From Embiotoca jacksoni (taxonomy: Eukaryota > Chordata > Actinopteri > Embiotocidae): a DNA stretch of 64,000 nt. Positions 1 to 11,957 of the stretch are shown here, piece after piece (the first letter of the stretch is position 1; the number at the start of each line of letters is the position of its first letter). The stretch covers positions 7,099,501 to 7,163,500 of the forward strand of contig JAKOON010000011.1 in NCBI GenBank assembly GCA_022577435.1, in the 5' to 3' direction. The notes under the pieces were generated by a model. It was not told the DNA's origin, made no database searches, and saw only the letters and a list, made by a program, of their open reading frames with translations. A program made the position numbers and the translations under genes.

Positions 1-901
1 TGGAGCCACACTGGCAATATTTTCTTCATAGAATAACTTTTTCTGCTTTCCAAGACACACACTCTCCTGTAATCCTGAAAATCTACTCTTTACATGAGAA
101 TGATTTACCATAGATCAGGGTAACAACCAGGTGAGCTGTCTGAATTTAAAACTAAAATAGTGTGATAATGTGTTTTTTTTTTATGAGAAGTTTGTATGAG
201 AAGAAGCAAGTAAAAGTGCAGTTTGAGAGAATAGACCATAACAAAATTAGAGAACAATCATTTTCATGAAAAAAGCATTGAATGCCAATTTCATTTATAG
301 AGCAATTTGCAGATTAAACAGTCTCATGAAATATAATGAAACCAGTTAAAAAAAAAAAATCTGATATGTTGTCAAATCACAAATTTGGCTTCTCTCTCTC
401 TTTTTTTTTTTGATGGTTTGATGTTTGGCAGCTGTGTGTAACCTTTGACAGTGGCTGTTTTATTCTCACATTGATACGTCCTGCTTTAAATAATGGAGTA
501 TTAAATCCCCAGGGGACAGCGCAAAACCCCGCATGGCTGATTACATCCTGCTTTGATTTAAATGCACTCATCCCTCACAAACATCCTTGGAGTTCACCCG
601 TTCTGCCCGGAAATTAGTGGGCCAGTCAAAATGATTAATAAATGGCTGGTAAATAAATCTAATTTTGTCACTGTATAGGCAACACATCACACTCAGGGTT
701 CCATGTTAGGGATGCATGATAAAAGATGTGCATCATAATGTCTCAGTGTTTACAGAAAAGTCCATAATTTCACCCTGAATTCTCTTGATCAGCTGTGAAT
801 CACAAATTATAAAAAGATAACAGAGAAAAGAAAGAAAAAGAAAACACTTCTATTAATTAAAATTGTTTGTTTCTTCTCATTTCTTTTTTGCTTTTTACTT
901 G

Positions 902-938
<37 letters not shown>

Positions 939-2479
939 GTTACGTTTTTAAAAGCATTGACAAAATTATTTCATTGACAAGATGATTTCAAGGGGTTACA
1001 ACCCAAAAGGTCTGGACATTAATGCTGTTCAGCTATTGGTCAAGCTTGTAACAAATAATGATTATTTCTGATGCCTGACCTTTTAATCTAAAATAAAATA
1101 GAAATTAAAGGCAAATAATGACACATAATCCCCCTAGAAAACAGATAAATATACTTTTATGCAAAGCAGACCTCTGATGCGTTTTTTATTGCCTGTTGAC
1201 ATTCAGTGCAGGACCTTTAAACAGGCACTGTAAATACATACTGTAGGAAAGCAGGGCAACACTTGGCTGCATATAAAAACACAATTGCCCGATCACTGTG
1301 CATTGTCTAGTAAAGTAATAAACAGAGGGCCCCCTCAGGCTTACAACTGGGAATAGCTGCTGTCCTGATTGTCTTCTCAGTTGGTGGCCATGAGTGGGTT
1401 CAATGTTCATCAGTGTTCCCTATTTATCCATCTACACAGATGCACAACAAGCTATGACACAGAGGGAAACACAATTGAATAACGAGATTACAGGATGAAA
1501 ACAAGATTGGCCTGGATAATGCAAAATCTATCAGAGATCACTCATGGATTGAAAGAGACGCAAGGTTTGAAATTTATTTAATATCCCCAAAAGAGTGTAA
1601 CACTTTGGAATATTAATCAACTTTAGAAAAAAAGTATGATTATGTTGTATCACAGGAGGAAAGCCCTTGATCTCGGGCGCACGACTGATTTTAACTGGAA
1701 GGCTTCTCTTTTCCTCTATTTTCCTGATTCAAGTGTTTTGCATCAGAGCCCTGTTCACGGAGAGGATTTTCTCATACTTCAGTAGACATTTGTTTCCGCG
1801 GGTACCAGTGGGTTCCAAAGCATTTCAATCCATCCAATGTGCCATTCTCTGTATGTCTTAAAGAGTTAGGCTCAATGACCGATTCTTTAAAATTAATTTA
1901 CCATTGATGTTTCAGAGTGCACACAGAGGAAATTCTCAAGTACAACGAGGCTCAGGAGGCAGAAACAAGATTACTGATCATCTCCGTGTGAGACGCTGAG
2001 TTTTGATGTATTACTCCACAACATGACTGTGATGAACACAGGTGGTGCAATCAGAACAATGAGTGGTGTAATCACATTTTGCATCTTGCATCAATATGTC
2101 TGCATTTAAAATATTCTTAAGGCTTATAAAACTCAAAAGTCACATATTTTTTTTTTATATCTTTTCTCACATTTCTAATATCAGTTCAAAACTCTCCTGT
2201 TCTAACTCTTCTCACAAATGCCTAATATACTGTATCTCTGTAGCATATTAGCCCTCAGTTTATTCTAAACTGTTTGGTCTTCCATGTTAAGATCATATAT
2301 TCTCATGCAGTTCATCTAATCAGCAGACTCCCCTGCTCTCACGTACTCTCATAATACATAAAGCACTGATCCCAGACCAGGGGTATTGTACTCCTAGGAG
2401 TCCATGATAAAGCAAAAGTTACCAACTTTAAGTACCAAACAATGATTTTGTCCTTACCCTAACCAAGTAGTTTTGGTGC
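1..2479. other. gene-free AT-rich DNA
   Basis: No exon with convincing splice sites or start context was seen on either strand. The short open frames look like chance frames in AT-rich sequence. The only ordered structure is the TA tract listed separately and short T or A runs. Presumed intergenic DNA about 28-30 kb upstream of the candidate first exon. Confidence 0.6.
905..933. repeat. (AT)n microsatellite
   Basis: Uninterrupted alternating AT for 29 bases, then a C and a short AT tail. Confidence 0.95.
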
Positions 2480-2487
2480 CGACCATG

Positions 2488-2983
2488 TAGGGCTGCAGGA
2501 TTCTGGATAAAATGAGATTCCCCATATTTCTGCTCAGAATTGAGATCACTATTTTTTCACAATTTTCTTTCAACATACTGTAAATGTGTAGTGCACTCAT
2601 TTACCGAGTTCGCATATCACCGCTGGGCAACATAAAGGAAACGGTCTGTTTTAAGCTTCATGAAACACTGAACATAAACAATCAGCTTTAGTCTTGTCAC
2701 CTCTTATTGAACCTTTGAACCAGTATTTTTCTGAGCCATTGTCTTTCCATCAGTTTCTCTCACTCGCTCTCGCTCTGGGTTTACTTTGCTGCTGGTTTCC
2801 GCTGCTCTGCATCACATGGTGTCACACTGCGTGGTCATTTGTTGAGGTGGGAAGTAGGAGCGTTTGTTTTGAGTGCGAAGGTCCCGAATGAAAACGTGTC
2901 AGAATTGTTGCCATTTATGAATAAGATCGCATAGAGGCAATAATCGAGACTGCGATGTTATTATGATTAATCGTGGAGCTCTA
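2488..2983. mobile_element. hAT-like non-autonomous DNA element (MITE)
   Basis: About 496 bp bounded by imperfect inverted ends. The left end begins TAGGGCTGCAGGATT and the right end is AATCGTGGAGCTCTA, whose reverse complement TAGAGCTCCACGATT agrees in most positions. The 8-base flanks are CGACCATG (2480-2487) and CAATCGTG (2984-2991), which differ only by three transitions, so they may be an old 8-bp target-site duplication typical of hAT insertions. The interior has A/T-rich blocks such as GAGATCACTATTTTTTCACAA that resemble the common fish repeat starting with a GGGCTGCACGATT motif. There is no transposase frame, so it is non-autonomous and old. The superfamily is inferred from the ends and the TSD length. 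Confidence 0.7.
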
Positions 2984-4578
2984 CAATCGTGTCACATTTA
3001 ACCCAATCCGTGATCTTTTCCCAACTATATCCATATCATTTATGGTGCATAACTGTAAGGCGCACGGCACATTGTACAGTCATATGAGACACAAACAGCT
3101 TTGATAAAACGTCAGTATTTGATCACTTGGGAATAAGAACACGTTGGAGTTACAGGATGTGAAAAAAATTGAGGATTAGCTCAACTCAGTTGATAAACTT
3201 ACAATTTGATTTAAAGAATTATAAATTATATACACATATTGAGTCAGCTATAACACCTGAAAATACCAGGAATGCAAATAGATATGTAAAAGTAATCTAT
3301 ACAAAGATAAAATAGCAAAAACGTATGGATTATGGTTGAGATGGTTCCTTAGATTTATGTTACTTCTCTACTTTTACAAAAGTCCCACTTTTGCCACTGA
3401 AATGATGTTAGCATAAGTGCAAACAATGAGTAAAAATGTGTATGAAAATGTACGAAAACAATACTGCAACATAAAAAAAACACTTATTTTACAATTATTA
3501 GATAAATACATCCTATTCAAAATGAATTTTCCTGAAGACATTTGAAACATATCGGGAGTGTTGCTAAGGAGACACTCAAGTCCACCTTGACACTGCTGGG
3601 GTTACATCTAACTAAAAGAACAATCAGTTAACTAATCAATTTCCTCCTCTGTTTTTCCAAAAGCCACACTAACGCCTATCATAACGTGCAAACTGAAACT
3701 TCTCTGGTTTCCTAGAGTCTAGCCTGTGCAGTCAACTACGGGCAATCACGAGCTCTGTGTTTTTCCGTGCAGCCGGTGATTCCACATGAACCCTGACACC
3801 CACATCAAGTCTGTATTCTGCCTCACGTCAAAACTTTGTCAGAGCAGGTTGATCACATTCTGCTCGATGTGACTTGCTTATTTTAATGTGGCATAGGTGG
3901 AGTGGTAAGGGTGAGAAAAATACATTTCAGGGCAGCTACAAGTATGTGGGCCTTTCATAATTACTGCATTTATTCTTTTTCCTGTCTGGTGGAGTGCCCA
4001 GCATACTGAGCCATGACATTAAGGTGTCCTACCACACTTCCTTGTCCTCAATTCTGCCAGTTAAAAGCACATATGGTCTTAATTACTACAGAGATGTTCT
4101 GGGACTGAACAAAGAATATAGCGATCCCAAAGGCTTTTGTCAATTTTGGGTGCTTGACTCCTCGAAATTGAAAGATACGGCCTCTGGACTATACATTTCT
4201 CCTGAGATTTCAATCAGTATGCTGGTGCCTTAGTGCAAATTTAAATCTGGGAACTTGATCCAGGTACTTTAGCGTTAATGGCGGGTGTACTCTTCAACCA
4301 GCAGCGTGCAGTTAGACAGGAATGGATAACTATTTAAATTGGTAGATTTATGACTGACAACCTAAATTCTCCCTACTTAACAATTCTCCAGTATGAGCAT
4401 CAGCCTAGAAGGAGGATGGACAAGCATTTTTGGATCTTATTTTACTGCACTTGAACTGGGCCTATCGATCGGGATAGTTGATATTCCTTGTACACCGTTG
4501 AGCTTCCCAGTACCTTCCCAATGGGGCTTTTATTTTATTTTCTGTCATTCAAATGTTAAAATCCAATCCATGTTGTTT

Positions 4579-4597
4579 AAAAAAAAAAAAAAAAAAA
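4579..4597. repeat. poly-A run (A19)
   Basis: Nineteen consecutive A bases. No retroposed gene body or SINE head was recognised upstream, so a processed-copy origin is not supported. Confidence 0.9.
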
Positions 4598-4775
4598 CAA
4601 GTGCTTGTGATCAGAGATAACCTCAGTCTCTGCCACAAGCACAAAGAGCAACATCCCATCTAGATCCGTTTTCACTGTGTCTACTTTACATTACGTGGTT
4701 CTTTCCCTCCAGCCTTGTTTTGCTGTGGATTGAGGAGAGGACGAAATAAAGGCGACTGCTGCAATTTCATCCCTA

Positions 4776-4874
4776 TTGGCCCCTTGGCAAATTGGCCCTT
4801 TATCAAGCAGGGGCCTCATCTATCAAGCCAAAGACGGGTATTGAAATTGCCCCACTGGCTACAAATCAGGCCAA
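4776..4874. promoter_or_regulatory. cluster of TTGGC/GCCAA (NFI half-site/CCAAT-like) motifs
   Basis: TTGGC occurs at 4776, 4784 and 4792. The reverse motif GCCAA occurs at 4827 and 4870, giving five sites in 99 bp. Two of them overlap ATTGG and one overlaps CCAAT. The surrounding 4745-4925 is more GC-balanced than its flanks and is not repeat-like. Such clusters are known binding patterns for NFI and NF-Y factors. Enhancer activity is inference only. Confidence 0.3.
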
Positions 4875-5244
4875 TGGATCGGCCTTTATCTTAGACAAGG
4901 CCGTCATCACCCTGTAGTGGCTGGAAGGGGAGGAACCAGGCCATTTAAGAGTCTATCCTGCATTTCTTTGCTGATGGATGTGGCCTACTTGACCTCTCTG
5001 TGACCAGGAGCAGCTGGATGAGGGCCAAACCTGTGCTTAACCTACATTATGATCTGGCAGCATGTTTCCTTTTCTTCCACCCTGAAATTCTCACTTTGAC
5101 TTTCCGTTTTTCCCCCCGAATCCTGACACGTTGTTGCCGTCTGTCTTTCACCTTCCTGCTCCCCTATTACTGTTAGCTATAGTTTTTCTACCCTCCTGAT
5201 CTTGTCTGTCTGTCTTTGCCTCTTTCCCCATCTCTCCTTTGCTC

Positions 5245-5247
<3 letters not shown>

Positions 5248-5313
<66 letters not shown>
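5248..5313. repeat. (CA)n microsatellite
   Basis: 66 bases of uninterrupted CA. It creates Thr-His and Cys-Val dipeptide frames on the two strands that are not genes. Confidence 0.97.
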
Positions 5314-5317
<4 letters not shown>

Positions 5318-6364
5318 GTCTCTTTTTCTTTACCATTTCTTTCTCTAAATCTTTCCTCCCACTGCCCACATTCATTTTCTATAGCCAATCAATGCAAATA
5401 GAGAAAGACCATAATGAAGGACAAGACAAATGAAGGCTGTATTGTCGCAGTGCCTCTGTAGTTTTAAATATTATTCCGCCTGCCATGATTGATGGAAAGC
5501 TGTATTGCTGTATTGCCTGACTCTTCTCACATTCCACACAAGCAGCAATCTGTAATGGTAAAATATCTAGACTGCCTGGCTGGCATAATCCAACTGCATG
5601 TTTCTGTCAATAACAATAACATAAATTTGACTGTAAATATTTCGACCTCGGTTCCCCCTCCTCTTTGTATTGACATCAGCATCAATTTACCAATTGGTCA
5701 AAAGTTATCACAAAGTTTCTAGATGGCAACTTTTGATCGCAGGAGCGTGTATGACAGTGAAGCATAGTCATCAGCCGGACTTGTGATCTATCATTCACTG
5801 GCAACCTTCTTCGGCAGCCAGTGACTTTACTCATCTTCTATGATCAATTTTGTGACTTATGAGTTTAACTGAAAGCCCATACACAATGTAATCCTCCTCT
5901 TAATTATGTTTTAACTGCTCTGCTTTCATTTGATTAGACTCAATCACACTGCAATTGACCCACTCTGATTATTTTCATTCTGAATCAGAGGCAGGGATAA
6001 TATTTTTATGAGCAAATTCATTAACATAAACCTGATTTGTGTCATTGGGCTGATCAAAGACATTACCTAGGGCAATGCAAACAAGAGATTTAAAGGATAA
6101 TTTTGGCTTCTTACCACCTATTTTTGTAGTTTTAGCCATCGTACGCTAACACAGTACTCTGGTTTGGTGTCTATATTCTTAACATCATTACTGACCAGTT
6201 TTGAAAACCTTTTTTCCACTGTTGGTCGTGTATTTCTGGAAACCCTGAGTACTTAGCAAAGTGATTAGTCAGATCTAGTAACTTAATGACAAGTCTGATT
6301 GGGTTTGCAGAATGTGGATATGAATGGATGTTTATTGCAATTCTACCATTTGTCTTTCCTTTTT

Positions 6365-6382
6365 TATATATATATATATATA
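6365..6382. repeat. short (TA)n
   Basis: Nine TA units following a T run. Confidence 0.9.
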
Positions 6383-6505
6383 ATGGTGCAATATCTGTCT
6401 TGGTCTTACTTTAACTGTGGTATTGTGTTTCTAATTATTTTATTTATTCAAAAGTTGACGTTTTAAAAGAATAAAAAGGTTGCAGGAGAAAGAAATATTG
6501 CTATA

Positions 6506-6510
<5 letters not shown>

Positions 6511-6573
<63 letters not shown>
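6511..6573. repeat. (TA)n microsatellite
   Basis: 63 bases of alternating TA with a single G interruption at 6547. It is almost perfectly self-complementary, so it could extrude as a cruciform. Confidence 0.96.
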
Positions 6574-6578
<5 letters not shown>

Positions 6579-6669
6579 GGTTTACCTGACAATTCGGTAA
6601 ACCGAAGGTTAGGTGATAAGGCTTCTTTTTAGCAATGCTCTAATATTCACAGGTTTCAGAGTCTCATCT

Positions 6670-6957
6670 CGGCACCCATGGCTGATTATCCAGCAGTCTT
6701 AGAAAAGTAGCCCAGGGATTCCAATCCCTTGCCGCGCCTTCTGACTTCTACTGGGAGACCCGCTGTTTCCATGCCAGAGGGGATTTATAATCTCTCCAGT
6801 AAAGTCTGAATCTGCCTCGTGGTCTCCTCCTAGTTGGACGTGCCAGCATACGTCCCTTCAGGACGCGTAATGGCCAGATGCTCGAACCACCTCAGCTGGC
6901 TCCTTTCAATGTGAATGAGCACTAGTTCTTCTCTGAGCACCTCATTTCGGCTGCCAC
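6670..6957 (-). mobile_element. LINE reverse-transcriptase ORF remnant (3' part)
   Basis: Read on the minus strand, the sequence just downstream of a GCCGAAATGAG motif translates with a frame containing REELVLIHIERSQLRWFEHL, then LAITRPEG. This closely resembles the carboxy-terminal part of the ORF2 of a common fish LINE (motif IERSQLRW-x-GHL-x-RMP). The frame then meets stops at about 6825 and 6780, but weakly similar sequence continues to about 6670. A stretch between the AAEM motif and the REEL motif is missing compared with the usual element. The remnant is short, mutated and inactive. The element clade is inferred from memory and needs a repeat search. Confidence 0.7.
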
Positions 6958-9629
6958 ACAGATGATGATAGGGGTTGGAAGCATTCAAAGATTAAAGTCT
7001 TGAAGGGCTGGCCTGTGGCTGCAGAAGCTAGCTGGTGAGTATGTTATGAGATCCAATATAAATGGTGGCTAAAACTTCAAAAATGAAACCCAAGTTGTGA
7101 TAAACTGTAATTTTCCTTTACATCAAGTTGTCTGACACTTCTTCTGTGGTCCATTGTGGCTAACACCAACCTCTTGCTGCCCAGGGCAGGTTAAATTAAA
7201 TGCTAAGTATTTTTCCAGCACTATTTTTATGTGTGTCTGGCATGTATGAAGTCGACTGCATAATCCCACTGCTTGCCCTTGGTACAGGGCGAGTAAATGA
7301 AGCACCATGAAATGCTAATCAAATTTAAGGAAAACCAATTCTGAATTCTGAAAGCCTTATCCCATCCCATCCCCTTGACTCAGTATGTGTGAGGTGTTAT
7401 CAGTCCCTTGGGGGAAGCAGGGGAACCTTGGCCTGCACAGTGTTCGGGAAGGGAAAATACTGAAGTCTTCTGAGGGGGAAGAACACCCACACACACTATG
7501 GACACCTGCAGAAAGTAAAACAGGTCAGGACTCCAGTGGTCTGATAAGGCAGAGGACTCATGAATTAAAGAGTGGTGGGGGGAAATATGACATTTTTCTT
7601 TTCCATTCTGTCTATCAGGACTATACTCGCTTGCCAGTGAAATTACCTGGAGAGAAGCTAGTCCGATAATGGACTGCCAGAGACGAGATTCACTCGAGTA
7701 ATTTCTCTCTCCTAGTAAGGGCAGATTGGCATTGAAAATTCAAAACACTCTTACAGCCTTTTGGGAAATTTGAGAGACAGGGGAGTTACATTATCATAAT
7801 AGATCATTTGTATCTGCTTAAATACCTATTTTTCTACTGTGTAATAGAAGCCATTCTTCTGCAGATCATTCCCTATTGAACGAATATTGGATTTACAAGG
7901 CTCATTGCGCTTAATTAAAACAGCCAGTGGGAGCCTGTGTTCATCATTCCCAAAAGTTATCCTGTATGTGCTCACTTTTATTAAGGTTTCACATATTACA
8001 TCATTTTATACTCCAAGCAGCAGAGCTTTCTGACTCTGCACCGGCGCACATCAACTTATTCATGCAGATAAAAGGCAAAAAGATGCCTGCACTGGTTGGA
8101 GTAAATGAGAACCATTGTTCCTTTTTTCCGCTCCTTCTACAGAGAAACACATGATTAATATAGAGGTGGTAATGGCAGAGAAGGGCAGAAATGCAATGGG
8201 TCTCGTTTTTCTAATGATTGGTTTAACTGACTGCTGTAATGGACTGGGGTGCTCAGGCCAGTGAAGACTTCTTTCTTCTTACAGGACTTTTTTTTCTTTT
8301 CTCGTGCCAATGAGGCAGCCTGGAGGGGCTAACCAGAGATTTCTGTCTCTCTTTTGCAAAACGATCTAAGAAAAATATGGCTTCACATTTGATAAATATG
8401 TCCACAGGATATACTTTTTCATTGCCGCAAAGCCAAGTGTGGTTCTACATACTTAATGCAGAGTAAACAGGAGAGGAGTGGCTGTGTTCAAAGCTAACCT
8501 TTAACTGAGGCTGTGTGTGATGTCATGGAGGTGTGTACTGGTAAAATGATGGATGGTGTTCACGAAGAGAGGAGCCGGATACAATTTCTTACCAGAAGCC
8601 TTAAAAGTTGAACCTTCACCATCATCCTCGGTATGCTGGAGCTTGAAACTGGAACTCCTGAGTCCAGTTTTATCTGATGCTTCTGGGGCAATATACATGA
8701 AGCAGTTATTTCTCACTTTGAAAAAGGTTATTTTGTCCTCCATGGGGTTTTTTAGGTGGGCAAAACAAAGTGAAGGGGAACCCGAGGGGAGGAAAAGTGG
8801 GTAAATAGCTTCTCTAATGGAGTCCTAATCTGTGGAGGCAATCTGCAGAGAGCTGCCCCCAGCTGTGCCAGTTGGGATGATGAGAGGTGAGGTGACAGCG
8901 TGGCAGTTATTATTAGTGGTATCATTGATCAGACAGTCGCACCGGCAGAGTTGGAGAAGGATGATGGATTCGGTGGCTCCAGCCCAGCTATGACATGAAG
9001 GCTGTCAGGAGCCAGTCAGGGAGGGGCTCAGTGTGTCCATGTGGGAGAAAGAGAAAGTGTGTGGAGTGCGCAGTGTTGTTCTGTACTCTCATGTAAATCA
9101 GGGGCGTTCTTGGCCATAGTTCAGATGGGGGTTGGCTCTATTTGACAGAAGTCATCCATCTCAGGCAACGGCATGTTCCAGATGAAAGAGTCTGTGTTGT
9201 TAAGTTGGGGCACAGATAACTTGTACGATGAGGATTTGGAGGGAAAAAAAAGAAGCTGATCTGTATCTTTCCATTTCTCTCGCTGAAGGTTTGCCTACTT
9301 TAATCCAAATAGCTTTTTTCCTGACCTATCTTTACCCTCTAATGTTGTTGGTCATGAACTGAACTGAAAGAAATTGCTATGTCTGATTTCACCATCATCC
9401 TCAGCTCACCATTTCACCTTTCCAGAAAGTCCAGAAAATCATAAAAATAAAACTGTGCCGAGGTTAGGATGATTCATTTGGTGTTCTAAACTTTCCTGTC
9501 AACAATCTTCTTCCACTCATGATTATAGGAGACTTTGAAAATGGTAAGAAAGAGAACAAGTAGAAAATCAAGACTAAGAATCTAAAGCCATCTAAACCTA
9601 AAGCAGCTCTGTGAGACTATACCTATCGT
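6958..9629. other. gene-free DNA
   Basis: Open frames of 75-94 codons occur at 7385-7669, 7927-8154 and 8501-8804 (both strands). None has convincing splice sites, start context or recognisable motifs. About 8810-9000 is more GC-rich and unique-looking but gives no coding signal. Confidence 0.5.
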
Positions 9630-9694
9630 GCATTCAAGTAGCTGGGAATTGGGAAAGTTACCATCTTGGGACGTCCCTTTTCCTAGTTGAGAAT
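9630..9694 (+). repeat. fragment of the 24.9-kb MITE family
   Basis: The sequence from CATTCAAGTAGCTGGGAA through GACGTCCCTTTTCCTAGTTGAGA parallels the left end of the element at 24945 (GTTCAGGCAGCTGGGAAGTG ... CATCCCTTTTCCTGGTTGAGAG). Only one terminus is recognisable here, so this is a truncated or decayed copy. Confidence 0.6.
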
Positions 9695-9857
9695 ATTTTA
9701 ATAACGACAAATCAAAGAGGCAAAATGACCATTCCAGGAAATCTTCTCGATTTCTGCTGTCAGAACACAGAAAAGTGACAAACAACGTCATCATCACCCA
9801 AGTAAATCAACACAGGGACAAAATGTTGGTCAATATTACATGTACACAACATTTCAG

Positions 9858-10285
9858 TGTCAGGATCCTTGTCTGACCCTGTGTTTTGACCTTTGTTTCC
9901 CCAGACCTCCTTTCCTCATGTGTGCTGTCATTCCCCTGTGTATTTGTTGTTGTTTGCCATGTGCTTTGTGTTTTGTTCTGTGTCCTCCTCTGCCCGCCTC
10001 CGGTCACCTCCCATGGCCACGCCCCTCATCATTGAGCAGCTGCTACCAATCCAGCTGATCACCACCTGCGGGTTCTTCATCACACTAATTACCTCCCTAC
10101 ACTATATCAACCCTGGTCCTGCAGTCCTGAGGGGTCGGTCCATACTGTCAGGTACGTCCACTCACCCGCAACCTGTCGCCAGTGCTACCGGCCAGCCGTC
10201 CTGTTCCGTCGACGTGCAATGGACTACCACACACTTCATCCTGCCTGCTACCCTGTGTCGGACCTCGGGATTCCACGCAGTAGCA
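9858..10285 (+). mobile_element. truncated LTR, same family as the solo LTR at 38.9 kb
   Basis: It starts TGTCAGGATCC and shares the first part of the 38943 LTR: TGACCCTG near the start, TTTCCCC, a T/C-rich stretch, TCACCTCCCATGGCCACGCC against TCACCTCCCACTGCCACACC, then a GATCACCACCTG match and a CCTCGGTCCT/CCTGGTCCT region. The match fades after about 10180 and no 3' LTR end is visible, so it is a 5' fragment. It gives rise to a spurious 150-codon frame at 9893-10345. Confidence 0.65.
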
Positions 10286-10289
10286 ATTC

Positions 10290-11957
10290 AACTTCAGATA
10301 TTATTCTTTCTGATATTGTACAGCATAATTTATGATGTCTTTTAGTGGGGTTTTTTCAGTCTTGTAATGGCTTCAGGTATGACAGCAGGTGTTTCTCTTT
10401 TGAAAATGTCAAACACAAACCTCCCCGACTGAGACCAAAGAAACTGGGACTAGAAGTAAATTGCAAAATGTCAAAATGCATTGTGGTGATTGAATTTAAA
10501 TTATTTTCTTTATAATCATAAATACTTGTGTATATATAATTTAATTCATATCGTGGTCATATTGAATTATTATTATGAATTATTTGTTGTTTAATGGTGG
10601 TAAGGCATTTCAAAGTGAGTTGTTGTGAGGTCGATGTGAAAGTGCTTTGAGTAATTTAATTTCTCTTCTCTCTTGAACTGAGAACAGAATCTCAGTGCCA
10701 CAGATTCAGACGATATTGCCATAATGTCAACTCTAATTTAAAAATTTCAGCCAGCTTTGTTATCCCTTATATCCTCAAGTTGCTTTAAAATCTTACTGAT
10801 AAGATCTAATGTCCATGCAGGATGCTTAACGGATGACTATAACTTTGAGTCAAACCAGTCCAGACTGTTAAATCCAATCACAGCTTGGTATAGCTTAATA
10901 ATGTCTTATTTTGTGGTCAGTGTTGCTATACAGCCAAACATTGTTCAAACCTACAAAACTCTGTTTTAAATACAGAACATCTGAAAATTCCCAAAGAAAC
11001 TAAATACATCAGGCCAAATGATTAAATTAATGAGATAAAATTTTGAATCACTGCACATGAAATATTTAAAATTTTATGAAATGGTGCAGCCATAAAAAAA
11101 ATACGAATTATTGGTTTGGATGTTTCCCGCAGCGTAAACATCATAAATATGTAAAATATTTAATACTGTCAAATGGAGTGAAAGGAAATGATTTGTCCAA
11201 CCTTAAAGCTGTTCAAAAGAGAAATTAAAGGAAGCCGGATATTGAGGGGGAAATCAAGAATATCCATAATTGATAACTTAAGATGTCTTTTTTTAGCTCA
11301 GCTTTATATCACAATAATAATGGCCAATAATAAATGAATACTTAAGACATTATTAATAAAATAATATAAATGAATATTAACAAAAATACACAAATGTAGC
11401 AACAAATAGTAAAACACAATGTAATACATTATTAAAACGCCACTTATTATAAAAGGTCATCCCATTAGTCTCGTTTTTATTGTAACTGAGTTTTATTGGA
11501 CTTCATTTTTATTCCATTACTGCAATTTTCCAAGCAATATAAGTCACTTCCATTAGGGAATAGCTCATGCCTGTCTGGCTCAGATAGAGGGCAGAGCTGC
11601 TCTGGAGGCAAGACTGGGTCTATGCCAACTCTGCAAAACTCACCACTGAGCTGTGCCACATCAGAGTCACTCCCATCCATTCTGCTGGCTCAAGCCCAAG
11701 CACATCTGGGCCACTGGGACGTGATCACTGTGAAATGTATTTTTTGTGCAGAAGTAAAGAGAAATCAGGACCGTGAATGGGTTAGATCGCTGTTTTCTCT
11801 TTCTCTGCTGACCCCAGCAATAATTTGGACTGCACAAATCAATCAAAGCAGGCTGAATCCAGGCTGGTTAACACGCTGAACTACACTCATGGCAGTCTTT
11901 CAATTGTCTCTGCTTCATGTTCAATCTCACCGTTTTCCTTTTTTTTGGTTACTTTAG
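10290..11957. other. gene-free AT-rich DNA
   Basis: Very AT-rich, with several runs of alternating A and T blocks at 11280-11460. The 127-codon plus-strand frame at 11496-11879 has no recognisable motif and no supported splice sites. Confidence 0.5.

Larger units (their letters stand above)
2992..5247. other. gene-free DNA with a possible regulatory stretch
   Basis: No supported exon. It contains an A19 run (4579-4597) and the TTGGC/GCCAA cluster listed separately. The rest is unique-looking non-coding sequence. Confidence 0.55.
5314..6664. other. gene-free DNA
   Basis: No supported exon. About 5910-6070 is a low-repeat AT-rich stretch with several ATTA/TAAT and TGATTT motifs that resembles a conserved non-coding element in texture only. 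About 6091-6200 begins TTTAAAGGATAATTTTGGC, resembling the end of a fish MITE family whose other end I could not find. Confidence 0.45.

Noticed and set aside
4579..4597. Processed pseudogene tail at a poly-A run
   Set aside because: No retroposed coding sequence or TSD found next to it.
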